NCBI GenBank assembly: GCA_025934775.1
Contig: JAICWO010000013.1
Location: forward strand, 103,275-167,274
DNA from: Gemmatimonadaceae bacterium
GTDB lineage: Bacteria > Gemmatimonadota > Gemmatimonadetes > Gemmatimonadales > Gemmatimonadaceae
DNA length: 64,000 nucleotides
Direction: 5' to 3'
Shown in pieces: positions 1 to 8,067 of this stretch (its first letter is position 1; each line of letters starts with the position of its first letter). The notes beneath the pieces were generated by a model. The model was not told the DNA's origin and did no database searches. It saw only the letters and a list, made by a program, of their open reading frames with translations. The translations under genes and the position numbers were made by a program.

Positions 1-1674
1 ACCCGTGTCGTCAGGCGGGAACAGCCCCTTTGGGATCACCACCCAGAGGAGAGCGGTCAGCGCCAGAATGAGCCCGGAGAAGACGAGCGTCAGCGGACGA
101 TGCTGCATCACCCACGTGAGCGCGCGCTCGTAGCCGCTGCGCGCGCGCTCGAAGACCCGCTCGGAGCGCTCGAACCATTTGCCGTGGTGCTCTTCGCGGC
201 GCGGCTTGAGCAGCCGGCTGCAGAGCATCGGGGTGAGCGTGAGCGCGATTGCGCCCGAGACCAGAATCGCGACGCTGATCGTGATCGCGAATTCGCGGAA
301 CAGCCGTCCGATGATGCCGCCCATGAACATCAGCGGAATGAACACCGCCGAGAGCGACAGGCACATCGAGAGGACCGTGAAGCCGACCTCGTTCGCGCCA
401 TCGAGCGCGGCCTGCATCGGCGGCTTTCCCATCTCGATGTGGCGCACGATGTTCTCGAGCATCACGATCGCGTCGTCGACCACGAAGCCGACGGCGAGCG
501 TGAGCGCCATCAGCGAGAGATTGTCGATGCTGAAGTCGAGCACGTACATCACCGAGAACGTGCCGACGATCGACATCGGCAGCGTGAGACTCGGGATGAG
601 CGTGGCGACGCCGCTGCGCAGGAAGACGAAGATCACCGTCACGACCAGCACGAGCGCGACGAGCAGCGAGAGCTTCACGTCGTTCACCGACTGCTGGATC
701 GAGAGCGAGCGATCCCACTGCATGTGCATCTTGATCGACGCCGGCAGCGTGCGCTCGATCTCGGCGAGCGCTTCCTTCACGCGCGTCGCGACCTCGATCG
801 TGTTGGTGCCGGGCTGCTTCTGCACCATGAGATTGATCGCGCGCTCGTCGTCGTACCAGGCGGCCGACTTGTTGTTCTGGATGTCGTCGGTGACGTTCGC
901 GACGTCGGCGAGCCGCACCGGCGAGCCGTCGCGATAGGCGATGATGAGGCGCCGGAACTGCGACGCGTCGTTCATCTGCCCCGTCGCCTGGAGCGTGAGC
1001 GTGCGGTCCTTGCCGTAGAGCACGCCGGTCGGGAGCATCACGTTGTTCTGGCGAATCGCCGTCGCGACCTGCGACACGCCGATGTTGCGCGACGCGAGTT
1101 GCGCGGGATCGAGCTGCACGCGCACCGCGAACTTGGCCGATCCCCAGACGCCGACTTCCGCGACGCCCTCCACCATCGAGAGACGCTGCGCGATGAGCGT
1201 TTCCGCATACTCGTCGACCTGCGTCATCGTCTGAACGTTCGACGTGAGCGCGACGGCGAGAATCGGGAACGCCGAGGGGTTCGACTTGTGGTAGGACGGC
1301 GGAAGAATGGTGGACGGCAGGAACGGAAGCGTCTTGCCGATCGCCGCGTTCACGTCCTGCGCCGCCGCCTCGACCGGGCGATCGAGCGAGAACTGGAGCG
1401 TGACGTTCGTGTTGCCCGTGCCGCTGTTCGACGTGATCTCATCGATGCCGGCGATCGCCGAGAACGCCTTCTCGAGGGGCGTCGCCACCGTGGCGGCCAT
1501 CGTCTCCGGGCTCGCGCCCGGGAGGTTCGCCGACACCGAGATCGTCGGATAGTCGACCGTGGGCAGATCGCTGACCGGCAGCTTCTGGTACGAGACGATT
1601 CCGAATACCAGAATTCCGATCATGACCAGGGTGGTCATGACCGGACGCCGGATGAACAGCGCCGTCAGGCTCAT
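1..1674 (-). CDS. RND multidrug efflux permease (AcrB/MdtB-like), truncated by the window edge
   Basis: Inner-membrane proton-driven pump subunit of a tripartite RND exporter. The frame is open from an ATG at 1674 to base 1 (558 codons, about half of a normal 1,020-1,060 residue protein), so the C-terminal half lies outside the window. The translation has the family N terminus (LTALFIRRPVMTTLVMIGIL, first membrane helix), the porter domain, and the TM4 charge motif LAVGFVVDDAIVMLENI with the two adjacent aspartates used for proton relay. The last visible residues, FPPDDTG, match the conserved loop after TM7. It starts 3 bases after the stop of the adaptor gene, so the two form an adaptor-permease operon. 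Drug or solvent export is the family role; the substrate is not readable. Confidence 0.95.
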   Translation of the reverse strand, partial: MSLTALFIRRPVMTTLVMIGILVFGIVSYQKLPVSDLPTVDYPTISVSANLPGASPETMAATVATPLEKAFSAIAGIDEITSNSGTGNTNVTLQFSLDRPVEAAAQDVNAAIGKTLPFLPSTILPPSYHKSNPSAFPILAVALTSNVQTMTQVDEYAETLIAQRLSMVEGVAEVGVWGSAKFAVRVQLDPAQLASRNIGVSQVATAIRQNNVMLPTGVLYGKDRTLTLQATGQMNDASQFRRLIIAYRDGSPVRLADVANVTDDIQNNKSAAWYDDERAINLMVQKQPGTNTIEVATRVKEALAEIERTLPASIKMHMQWDRSLSIQQSVNDVKLSLLVALVLVVTVIFVFLRSGVATLIPSLTLPMSIVGTFSVMYVLDFSIDNLSLMALTLAVGFVVDDAIVMLENIVRHIEMGKPPMQAALDGANEVGFTVLSMCLSLSAVFIPLMFMGGIIGRLFREFAITISVAILVSGAIALTLTPMLCSRLLKPRREEHHGKWFERSERVFERARSGYERALTWVMQHRPLTLVFSGLILALTALLWVVIPKGLFPPDDTG

Positions 1675-1677
1675 CGA

Positions 1678-3039
1678 TCAAGCGCCGCGTTTGCCGCCGC
1701 GACCGCGACCACCATGTCCCCCCCCGGTCTTGCTGCCGCGACCTCGGCGCGCACCATCCGCACTCGGCGCCGGTCCGCCATTCACCGGACCGATGTGGAC
1801 TGGCGCATCCGGGGTGAGGCGCGACTGGCCTTCGACCACGACACGGTCGCCTTCCTGCACACCGTTCGAGATGATGGAGAGCGCACCGGCGACCCGCTCG
1901 ACCGTGACCGCGCGCTGACGCGCCGTGTCGGCCTGGTCGACCACGTAGACGTACGCGCCGCGCTGGCCCGTCACGACCGCGTCGGACGGCACCACGAGGA
2001 CACTGTCTTCGTCGAAGAGGTGCAGCGACGTGGCGGCGAACTGTCCAGCCCACAGCGTTCCGGCCGAGTTGTCGAACTTGGCCTTGAGCTGCACCGTGCC
2101 CGTCGCGGTGTCGACGGCGTTATCAATGAAGGTGAGCGTTCCGTTCACCGGATCGCCTACGACGCCACCCTGCTGTGTGACGCTGCCGGCCGAGGTCGAC
2201 GCGCCGCCCGGCTGCATCGAGCCGCTCGTGCCCTGATTGTCCTGCACGGGGCCGGAGACTTCGGCCGCGAGCGAGTCGATCGACGGCGACGGCGGAGCGA
2301 CGCCGCCCGGAACCGCGGTCACCGGCAGACCGCCGTTCTGGGCGCCGTGCTGCATGAGCAGCGCGAGCTGCGCCGATGGAATCGCGAAGCGCACGAGAAT
2401 GGGCCGCACCTGGTTGATAACCACGAGCGGCGTCTGAGAGTTCGCGCGAGCGAGGTTGCCTTGCTTGACGAGCAAGCTGCCCGTTTTGCCGGAGATCGGC
2501 GCGCGAACGATGGTGTTGTCGAGGTTGAACTTGGCCTGCGCGACCGCGGCGCGATCGGCGTCGACGGTGGCCTCGTTGGCCGCCGCGGTGGCGAACTGCT
2601 GTTCGCCTTCTTGCGGCGTCACGACCTTGGCCGCGAGGAGCTGCTTGTAGCGATCCGCGTTCGATTGGGCGTTCACGAAGTTGGCGCTGTCACGCGCCAG
2701 CACCGCGACGGCCTGGAGGTACGCGTTCCGGTATGGTCGCGGGTCGACGTGGAAGAGCGCCTGGCCGGCGCGCACTTCCTGGCCTTCTTGAAAGTCGACG
2801 GAGGTGATGATGCCGTCGACCTGCGCCGAGATGGCCACGCTCTGCAGCGGCGTAACAACGCCATTGGCCTCGAGTATGTACGGCACGGTGGCGCGTCGCA
2901 CGGGAACCACGGCCACCGTCGCGGCCTGCCGTGGCGGCCGCGGCTGCTTTTTCGCGCAGGCGACGAGCGTGAACGGAATGAGCGCAGCAGCCAAGGACAG
3001 CAACGATGCGCGACGATGGACGAGTCGCAATCCGGTCAT
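1678..3039 (-). CDS. RND efflux periplasmic adaptor (membrane fusion protein), lipoprotein
   Basis: A 453-residue adaptor that would link the inner-membrane RND pump to an outer-membrane channel. The N terminus is a lipoprotein signal (FTLVAC, lipid-modified Cys28). It is followed by the lipoyl/barrel-sandwich half motif (VTPLQSVAISAQVDGIITSV, about residues 62-81), an alpha-hairpin, the second lipoyl half (VRAPISGKTGSLLVKQGNL), and beta-barrel and membrane-proximal domains. The C-terminal tail is rich in Gly, Arg and Lys, which is low complexity and unlike the rest. The gene ends 3 bases before the permease start, so both are probably co-transcribed. Adaptor identity is firm; the exported compound is unknown. 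Confidence 0.95.
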   Translation of the reverse strand: MTGLRLVHRRASLLSLAAALIPFTLVACAKKQPRPPRQAATVAVVPVRRATVPYILEANGVVTPLQSVAISAQVDGIITSVDFQEGQEVRAGQALFHVDPRPYRNAYLQAVAVLARDSANFVNAQSNADRYKQLLAAKVVTPQEGEQQFATAAANEATVDADRAAVAQAKFNLDNTIVRAPISGKTGSLLVKQGNLARANSQTPLVVINQVRPILVRFAIPSAQLALLMQHGAQNGGLPVTAVPGGVAPPSPSIDSLAAEVSGPVQDNQGTSGSMQPGGASTSAGSVTQQGGVVGDPVNGTLTFIDNAVDTATGTVQLKAKFDNSAGTLWAGQFAATSLHLFDEDSVLVVPSDAVVTGQRGAYVYVVDQADTARQRAVTVERVAGALSIISNGVQEGDRVVVEGQSRLTPDAPVHIGPVNGGPAPSADGARRGRGSKTGGGHGGRGRGGKRGA

Positions 3040-3177
3040 CGGGAGAACAGTCGGCGTTGTAGGTCACGGCGCGCTCACTGAGCGCGAACGACACGGCCGC
3101 GGCTGCCGGGGTAGGAGTCGGGAGCCGAGCCGATACCGAATCTAGTACGCGCGACTACCCGATTGCGTTCAGAATGC

Positions 3178-3217
3178 GAACAGCCCGTCCGCGAGCATAC
3201 ATGCGGACGGGCTGTTC
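3178..3217 (-). terminator. Perfect 15-bp inverted repeat after the small lipoprotein gene
   Basis: Arms 3178-3192 and 3203-3217 are exact reverse complements around a 10-base loop. The repeat lies 22 bases past the stop of the leftward lipoprotein gene and well before the adaptor start. A strong GC-rich stem there is best read as a transcription terminator, though no clear U-run follows. Confidence 0.6.
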
Positions 3218-3238
3218 GGTTCACGATCCAGATCGAGG

Positions 3239-3529
3239 CTACTTCTTGTAGCCCTTCTTGGAGTGCTTCGCCTTCATCGAATCCTTCTTCGCCTTGGTCG
3301 AATCCATCTTGGCGTTGACGCTGTCCGAGTTCACCTGCGCCTTCGTCGTGTCGGTGCTGGTCGTCGTGGTCTTCACGACGGTGTCGGTGGTCGGGACGGC
3401 ATGGCCGGAAACAGTGTCGGTCGCCGGGACGGTGGTCGTGTCAGCCGTCTGTTTCTCATTGCCCTTGTTGCACGCGGCGGCGCCGAGCAGCGCCGCAAAC
3501 GCGACCAGGGCTGGTACGGTCTTCTTCAT
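3239..3529 (-). CDS. Small Thr/Lys-rich lipoprotein of unknown function
   Basis: A 96-residue protein. The start at 3529 is chosen because a GAGGTG ribosome-binding site sits just upstream and the product then begins with a clean lipoprotein signal (MKKTVPALVAFAALLGAAAC, Cys20 as lipidation site). Upstream in-frame codons read only the antisense of the next gene. The mature part is low complexity: a Thr/Val/Asp-rich stretch (TDTVV, TTTTSTDTT), then a strongly basic tail with repeated DSTKAKKDSMKAK-like units ending KKGYKK. No catalytic motif is visible. A basic tail on a lipoprotein suggests binding to an anionic surface or cell wall, which is speculation. It has its own hairpin terminator. 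Confidence 0.75.
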   Translation of the reverse strand: MKKTVPALVAFAALLGAAACNKGNEKQTADTTTVPATDTVSGHAVPTTDTVVKTTTTSTDTTKAQVNSDSVNAKMDSTKAKKDSMKAKHSKKGYKK

Positions 3530-3614
3530 GGTATGCACCTCGATCGGTAGACGTTGCCAGTTCTGGCAGCCTCGTCGAGCAACCATCGTACCGGCAGACT
3601 GCACAGGTCGCGAT

Positions 3615-3974
3615 TTACGCTTCCAGCCGCAGGCCCGTGTCGCCTGCGGACTCGTCGGTACCCGACTCCCGCGGCCGCCCGAGCAACTTGCACAGGTCTG
3701 ATTTGGTGAAGTTTGCCTCGTCGTCCATCGCGAGCCGGTGCGACGTGGGGTCGTATTCACCGGTCACGAGCCAGGTCGGGTCGACGCCGTACACGCGCAC
3801 CACCGCCATGATCACCTCGAGCGTGGGGTGCGGCTCGAGATCGTCGATCGTGATTCGCAGCGCGACTTCGTTCACACCGAGCCGCCGGGCCGTGATGGCG
3901 ATCAATCCGTTGTCCTGGCCACCGATCAGGCCTTTGACTCTGGCGGCGACGGATTTTGGATCGGGCGGTTTCAT
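3615..3974 (-). CDS. Small HTH-like (XRE-type) regulator
   Basis: A 119-residue protein starting MKPPDPKSV. Residues about 8-70 have the spacing of a helix-turn-helix regulator of the XRE kind: AARVKGLIGG, ITARRLGVNEVALRITID (candidate recognition helices), then a helical segment ending YGVDPTWLVTGEYD, which resembles the end of phage-type repressor domains. The C-terminal 50 residues are polar and look disordered. It is divergent from the PAS-GAF kinase at 4122, with a 147-base shared upstream region, so it could regulate that gene or itself. No good Shine-Dalgarno is seen for the ATG. The DNA-binding role is inferred from fold-like spacing only. Confidence 0.6.
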   Translation of the reverse strand: MKPPDPKSVAARVKGLIGGQDNGLIAITARRLGVNEVALRITIDDLEPHPTLEVIMAVVRVYGVDPTWLVTGEYDPTSHRLAMDDEANFTKSDLCKLLGRPRESGTDESAGDTGLRLEA

Positions 3975-4121
3975 CACGGGGAGCAGCGATTGCAAGGGAA
4001 TCCACCTAATCGCAGCAATCCATGTGCCACGTTCGGATGAGCTTGCCAGCGCAACGCTTAGGAACGCCAAATGCCCATCGCCACTCGCGATCCCAGCCGG
4101 AACTCGTAAGGTTTCACGCCC

Positions 4122-6392
4122 GTGACAAACGTTCCTGATCCCCGCGAACCGACTGGAACACCGCACCACACCCACGCGCGAGCGCGAGCCACGCCCGAGA
4201 CCGAGTCGCTCTACCGCCTGCTGGTCGAAAGCGTCAAGGACTACGCGATCTTCGCGCTGGATCCCACGGGACACATTCTCACGTGGAACGTCGGGGCGCA
4301 GCGGCTCAAGGGCTACACCGCGGACGAGATCATCGGAAAGCACTTTTCGATCTTCTATCCATCGGAAAAGATCGCGGAGGGTTTTCCGAACTACGAGCTG
4401 CGCGAGGCGGCCCGCACCGGACGGTTCGAGGACGAAGGGTGGCGGCTCCGCAAAGACGGATCGCGGTTCTGGGCGAACGTCGTGATCACCGCGCTCCACG
4501 ACGACGCGGGACAGCTCGTCGGGTTCGCCAAAGTCACGCGAGATCTGACGCAGCGACTCGCGGCCGAGGAGCAGGCGCGCCACCTCGCGGCCGAGGCGGC
4601 GGCGCGTGCCGCGTCGGAGGATCGCAACCGCGAGCTCGAGCAACTCACCAAGCAGCTCCAGGAGCAGGCCACGGAGCTCGAGTCGGAGCGCGAGGAGGCG
4701 CAAGCCCTCGCCGAGGAGCTGGAGCAGACGAACGCGCAGCTTCAGGAAACTGTGATCGAGGCGGAAGCGGCGCGCGACCAGGCGCACGATGCGCAGGAGT
4801 TCACGCGCTCGGTGCTCGAGAGCATCGCCGACCCCTTCGTCGTGTACGACGCCGACTGGCGGCTGCGCTACATCAATCACTCCGCGTCCGAGCTCATGAC
4901 GCGGGGCGGCCACCGCGCGGCAGACGCGCTCATTGGTAAAGTCGTGTGGGACGCCTTTCCCGACCTCCGAGGCACCGACTTCGAGCGCGAAATGCGGCGA
5001 GCGGCCCAGAGCAGAGCGCCGCTCACGTTCGAGGCGTTCAACGCGGGGCGCAACGAGTGGTTAATGACGTTCTGCTACCCGCTGCCCGACGCCGGCCTTG
5101 CGGTGCAGTGGAAGAACGTCACCTCGCGCAAGCACGAGGAAGAAGCGGCCCACTATCTCACGCGCGCGACGGCCGTGCTCAACGCGTCGCTGGACTATAC
5201 GGTCACGCTCAACGAGCTCGCGAAGCTCGTCGTTCCGCAGCTCGCCGACTGGTCATCGGTGCAGATCGCCACCGACGACGGAACACTGCAGCAGGTCGCC
5301 GTCGCCCACGTGGATCCGGAGAAGATCCGCTGGGCGCGCGAGCTGAACGAGCGGTTCCCACCAGACCGGAATGCGTCGTCCGGTGCGCCCCACGTGCTGC
5401 GCACGGGGAAGCCGGAGTTGTACGCGGAGATCGCGCCCGATCTCATCGAGTCACACGTGCAGAATCCGGAGCATCGCGAGGTCATTCGAGAGCTGCGGCT
5501 TCGCTCGGCGATGGTCGTGCCGCTCATCGCGCGCGACCGAACGATTGGCGTGATGACGCTGGCGTCCGCCGAATCGGGGCGCCGGTACACGGAGTCGGAC
5601 GTCGAGCTCGCGACGGAGCTCGCGCGGCGCGCGGCCGTCGCCGTGGAGAACGCGCGTCTGCATCGCGCGGCCATCGACGCGCAGCACTCCGCGGAACAGG
5701 CCAATCGCGCGAAGACCGAATTTCTCACAACGATGAGTCACGAGCTCCGCACGCCGCTCAACGCGATCGCGGGATACGCGGAGCTGCTGCGCATGGGCAT
5801 TCAGGGATCGCTCACGCCGGCGCAGGACGAGTACATGCAGCGAATCCAGCGCAGTCAGCACCATCTGCTGTCGCTGATCAACGACGTGCTCAACTTCGCG
5901 AAGCTCGAGGCCGGCCGCGTCGAGTACGACCTGGCGCGGGTAGCCGTGCGCGAGGTGCTCGCCGAGATGGAAGCGCTCGTGCTGCCGCAGATAAAGCAGG
6001 CGGAGCTCCGGTTCCAGTATCACCCCTGCCCGTCGGACTTGTACGTGCGCGCCGACAGCGAGAAGATGCGGCAGATCATCCTCAACCTGCTCTCGAACGC
6101 GATCAAGTTCACACCCGCCGGCGGCTCGATCGGGATCGACTGCGGCGCGCGCGGCAAGACCGGCTACATCGTGGTGCGCGACACGGGGCCTGGAATTCCC
6201 CCCGAGAAAGTCGATGCGATCTTCCAGCCCTTCGTGCAGCTCGGCCGCACCACGACGGAGCGACAGGCTGGCACCGGGCTCGGTCTCGCGATCAGCCGCG
6301 ACCTCGCGCGAGCAATGCACGGCGACCTGACCGTGAAGAGCACAGTCGGCCAGGGCGCCGCGTTCTCACTCGAGCTGCCGCTCGATCAGTAG
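4122..6392 (+). CDS. PAS-GAF sensor histidine kinase
   Basis: A 756-residue soluble sensor kinase (no membrane helix) with a GTG start preceded by AAGG. The domain order is: PAS at about 28-145 (WNVGAQRLKGYTADEIIGKHFSIFY, typical of haem/flavin or ligand-sensing PAS), a long Glu/Gln-rich coiled coil at about 150-225, a second PAS at about 226-345, GAF at about 350-510, a HisKA dimerisation domain with phosphoacceptor His540 in TMSHELRTPLN, then HATPase_c with N (LLSNAIKF), G1 (DTGPGIP) and G2 (GTGLGLAIS) boxes. It phosphorylates an unknown response regulator; none is encoded next to it. Its stop overlaps by 7 bases the stop of the convergent lipoprotein gene. Confidence 0.95.
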   Translation: MTNVPDPREPTGTPHHTHARARATPETESLYRLLVESVKDYAIFALDPTGHILTWNVGAQRLKGYTADEIIGKHFSIFYPSEKIAEGFPNYELREAARTGRFEDEGWRLRKDGSRFWANVVITALHDDAGQLVGFAKVTRDLTQRLAAEEQARHLAAEAAARAASEDRNRELEQLTKQLQEQATELESEREEAQALAEELEQTNAQLQETVIEAEAARDQAHDAQEFTRSVLESIADPFVVYDADWRLRYINHSASELMTRGGHRAADALIGKVVWDAFPDLRGTDFEREMRRAAQSRAPLTFEAFNAGRNEWLMTFCYPLPDAGLAVQWKNVTSRKHEEEAAHYLTRATAVLNASLDYTVTLNELAKLVVPQLADWSSVQIATDDGTLQQVAVAHVDPEKIRWARELNERFPPDRNASSGAPHVLRTGKPELYAEIAPDLIESHVQNPEHREVIRELRLRSAMVVPLIARDRTIGVMTLASAESGRRYTESDVELATELARRAAVAVENARLHRAAIDAQHSAEQANRAKTEFLTTMSHELRTPLNAIAGYAELLRMGIQGSLTPAQDEYMQRIQRSQHHLLSLINDVLNFAKLEAGRVEYDLARVAVREVLAEMEALVLPQIKQAELRFQYHPCPSDLYVRADSEKMRQIILNLLSNAIKFTPAGGSIGIDCGARGKTGYIVVRDTGPGIPPEKVDAIFQPFVQLGRTTTERQAGTGLGLAISRDLARAMHGDLTVKSTVGQGAAFSLELPLDQ

Positions 6393-6985
6393 AAATTCCG
6401 GAGCTGCACCTGCGAGTTGTTCAGGTACACTCCATACAGGTGCACGAAATCGCCCGTGCGCAGGCCGTTGAAGCGGTTGATGTCGTTCTGCGACACGTTG
6501 TACGGCATCGAGACCGTGATCTGCACGCCGTTGCCGGTGTCGAGCGTGAACCAACCGTTCGTGCGATTGATCTGCCGCACGGTTCCCTGCAGCGACTGCA
6601 CGTTCCCGGAGACCGTGCCGCCGTTCGACCCGTTCACCGGCTGCGTGACTTGCACGAGATCCGTGTAGTACGAGCCGTTGCCGTTGTCCTGAAGGCGGGC
6701 GATCACCTGATCGCCGTACTGGAGCGACGACACGGGATAGCTCTGATTCTGGTAGCTCACCTGCGTGTTGGCGTCGTAGTTCACCGTGATGGACTGCCCG
6801 TTCGACTGCTGCAGCGTGATCTGCTGATATCTCGTGTCGACGCGCTGCACGGTGCCGGTGAGCTGATTCGACGGCGCGAGCACGCCGCCGAGCACGTTGC
6901 CGAGCGAGCCCAGATTGGTGCACGCCCCGAGCGAAACCAACGCCAGCGCCGCTGCCGCTCGGCGCACGATTGACTGCAACTGCAT
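6386..6985 (-). CDS. DUF5666-like repeat lipoprotein
   Basis: A 199-residue predicted lipoprotein (LALVSLGAC, Cys22). The mature protein has two tandem beta-rich repeats of the OB/DUF5666 kind: LTGTVQRVDTRYQQITL followed by a GQSITVNYD strand and a GDQVIARL strand, then QGTVRQINRTNGWFTL followed by GVQITVSM and GDFVHLYG. The alternation of short hydrophobic strands with Asn/Gln-rich turns fits an envelope beta-barrel domain. No catalytic residues are evident. It is convergent with the PAS kinase (7-base overlap of stops). The next leftward gene, an M48 protease, is separated from it by a hairpin terminator, so this gene has its own promoter. Family assignment is from repeat pattern; function is unknown. 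Confidence 0.75.
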   Translation of the reverse strand: MQLQSIVRRAAAALALVSLGACTNLGSLGNVLGGVLAPSNQLTGTVQRVDTRYQQITLQQSNGQSITVNYDANTQVSYQNQSYPVSSLQYGDQVIARLQDNGNGSYYTDLVQVTQPVNGSNGGTVSGNVQSLQGTVRQINRTNGWFTLDTGNGVQITVSMPYNVSQNDINRFNGLRTGDFVHLYGVYLNNSQVQLRNFY

Positions 6986-7011
6986 CTGCGAAACTCCGTG
7001 TGTGGTTCGGC

Positions 7012-7046
7012 GATTCAAAAGGCAACGGCGGTGCCGAAGCACCGCC
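7012..7046 (-). terminator. Rho-independent terminator after the M48 protease gene
   Basis: A perfect 8-bp stem (7027-7034 with 7039-7046) around a TTCG-type tetraloop. On the minus strand the stem is followed by a T-rich run (GCCTTTTG). It sits 55 bases beyond the protease stop, as expected for an intrinsic terminator. Confidence 0.75.
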
Positions 7047-7101
7047 GCGCCGTCGGTTCCTCCGCGCTGAACATCGCGCGACTGCCGCGCAGCGAATTGC
7101 G

Positions 7102-7938
7102 CTACTGGCCCGCCGAGGTCCGCGGAGCCGGCGGGAGCTGCGCGAGCCGCGCCTTCATCGAATTGAACGCCGCCGAGTTCGTCTCCAGCGACCTGAGCTC
7201 GCTCGCCGGCACCTGCGACAACATCCGCTGCACGTCGGCGATGCGATCCTGCGTCCCTGGGTGGTCGGCGAACCACGAGCTCACCGCGCTGTTGCTGCCG
7301 CTCTGCTGCTCCTCCGCGAGGAGCTTCTTGAAGAACGTGAGCATGCCCGTGGGGTTGATGCCGGCATTGATCATGTTCCGGAATCCGCCTTCGTCGGCCT
7401 GCTGCTCGTCCGTCCGGCTGAACTTTGCGAAGACCGCGGTGCCGCCGAGCTGGATGGCGGCCTGTGTCGCGGCGTTCTGACAGATCCCGGTCAGCGCGCA
7501 CGCGAGCCCGACGCCGACGTTGGCGCCCTGCGCCTGCTCCATCTGCTTCACCGAGTGCCGCTCGACGACGTGCTCGATCTCGTGCCCGAGCACCGACGCG
7601 AGCTCGCTCTCGTTCGACGCGCGCTCGAGCACGCCCCGATTGACATAGATGAATCCGCCGGGGAGCGCGAACGCGTTCACGACATCGGTATTCACGACCG
7701 CGAATTGCCAGTCGAGATCGGCGCGCGAGGTATGACTCGCGATCCGCCGCCCGAGACTGTTCACGTACCCGACGACGGTCGGGTCCTGCAAGAGCGGAAG
7801 CTGCGCGTTCACCTGCGCCGCTTCCTGCTGGCCCATCTGAATTTCCTGCTGCTGTGAGACGCCGCACGCCGCGATCGCGAAGCATGCGGCAGCGAGGCTG
7901 GCCGAACGAGCGATGGCTCGCATTGGTGCTGTGTGCAT
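7102..7938 (-). CDS. M48-family zinc metalloprotease, lipoprotein (BepA/LoiP-like)
   Basis: A 278-residue envelope protease. The start at 7938 is supported by an AAGGAGA ribosome-binding site and gives a lipoprotein signal (FAIAAC, Cys25). Catalysis is shown by HEIEH (zinc ligands and general base) in VLGHEIEHVVERHSVKQ and a downstream third-ligand region, SRTDEQQADEGGF. The substrate-cleft strand ALPGGFIYVNRGVL and the helix ADHPGTQDRIADVQ are classic for M48C. E. coli relatives degrade misassembled outer-membrane proteins; the same quality-control role is inferred here. It is divergent from the beta-helix protein gene at 8068. Confidence 0.93.
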   Translation of the reverse strand: MHTAPMRAIARSASLAAACFAIAACGVSQQQEIQMGQQEAAQVNAQLPLLQDPTVVGYVNSLGRRIASHTSRADLDWQFAVVNTDVVNAFALPGGFIYVNRGVLERASNESELASVLGHEIEHVVERHSVKQMEQAQGANVGVGLACALTGICQNAATQAAIQLGGTAVFAKFSRTDEQQADEGGFRNMINAGINPTGMLTFFKKLLAEEQQSGSNSAVSSWFADHPGTQDRIADVQRMLSQVPASELRSLETNSAAFNSMKARLAQLPPAPRTSAGQ

Positions 7939-8067
7939 CGAGGTCTCCTTCTGCGTTGCCGGACGAGCGCGGTGTCGCGCGCGAACAGCCCAACGCAGAA
8001 CCCAGGCCGCCAACCGCGTGACGACGCCTGCCTTCCGTCGTACGCCGCGCGAGGTCAGCTTTGCCGC

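Noticed and set aside
100..3081. A very long open frame (993 codons) on the plus strand
   Set aside because: It is the antisense of the RND permease and adaptor genes. Its product is an Arg/His/Glu-rich artefact typical of the complementary strand of high-GC genes.
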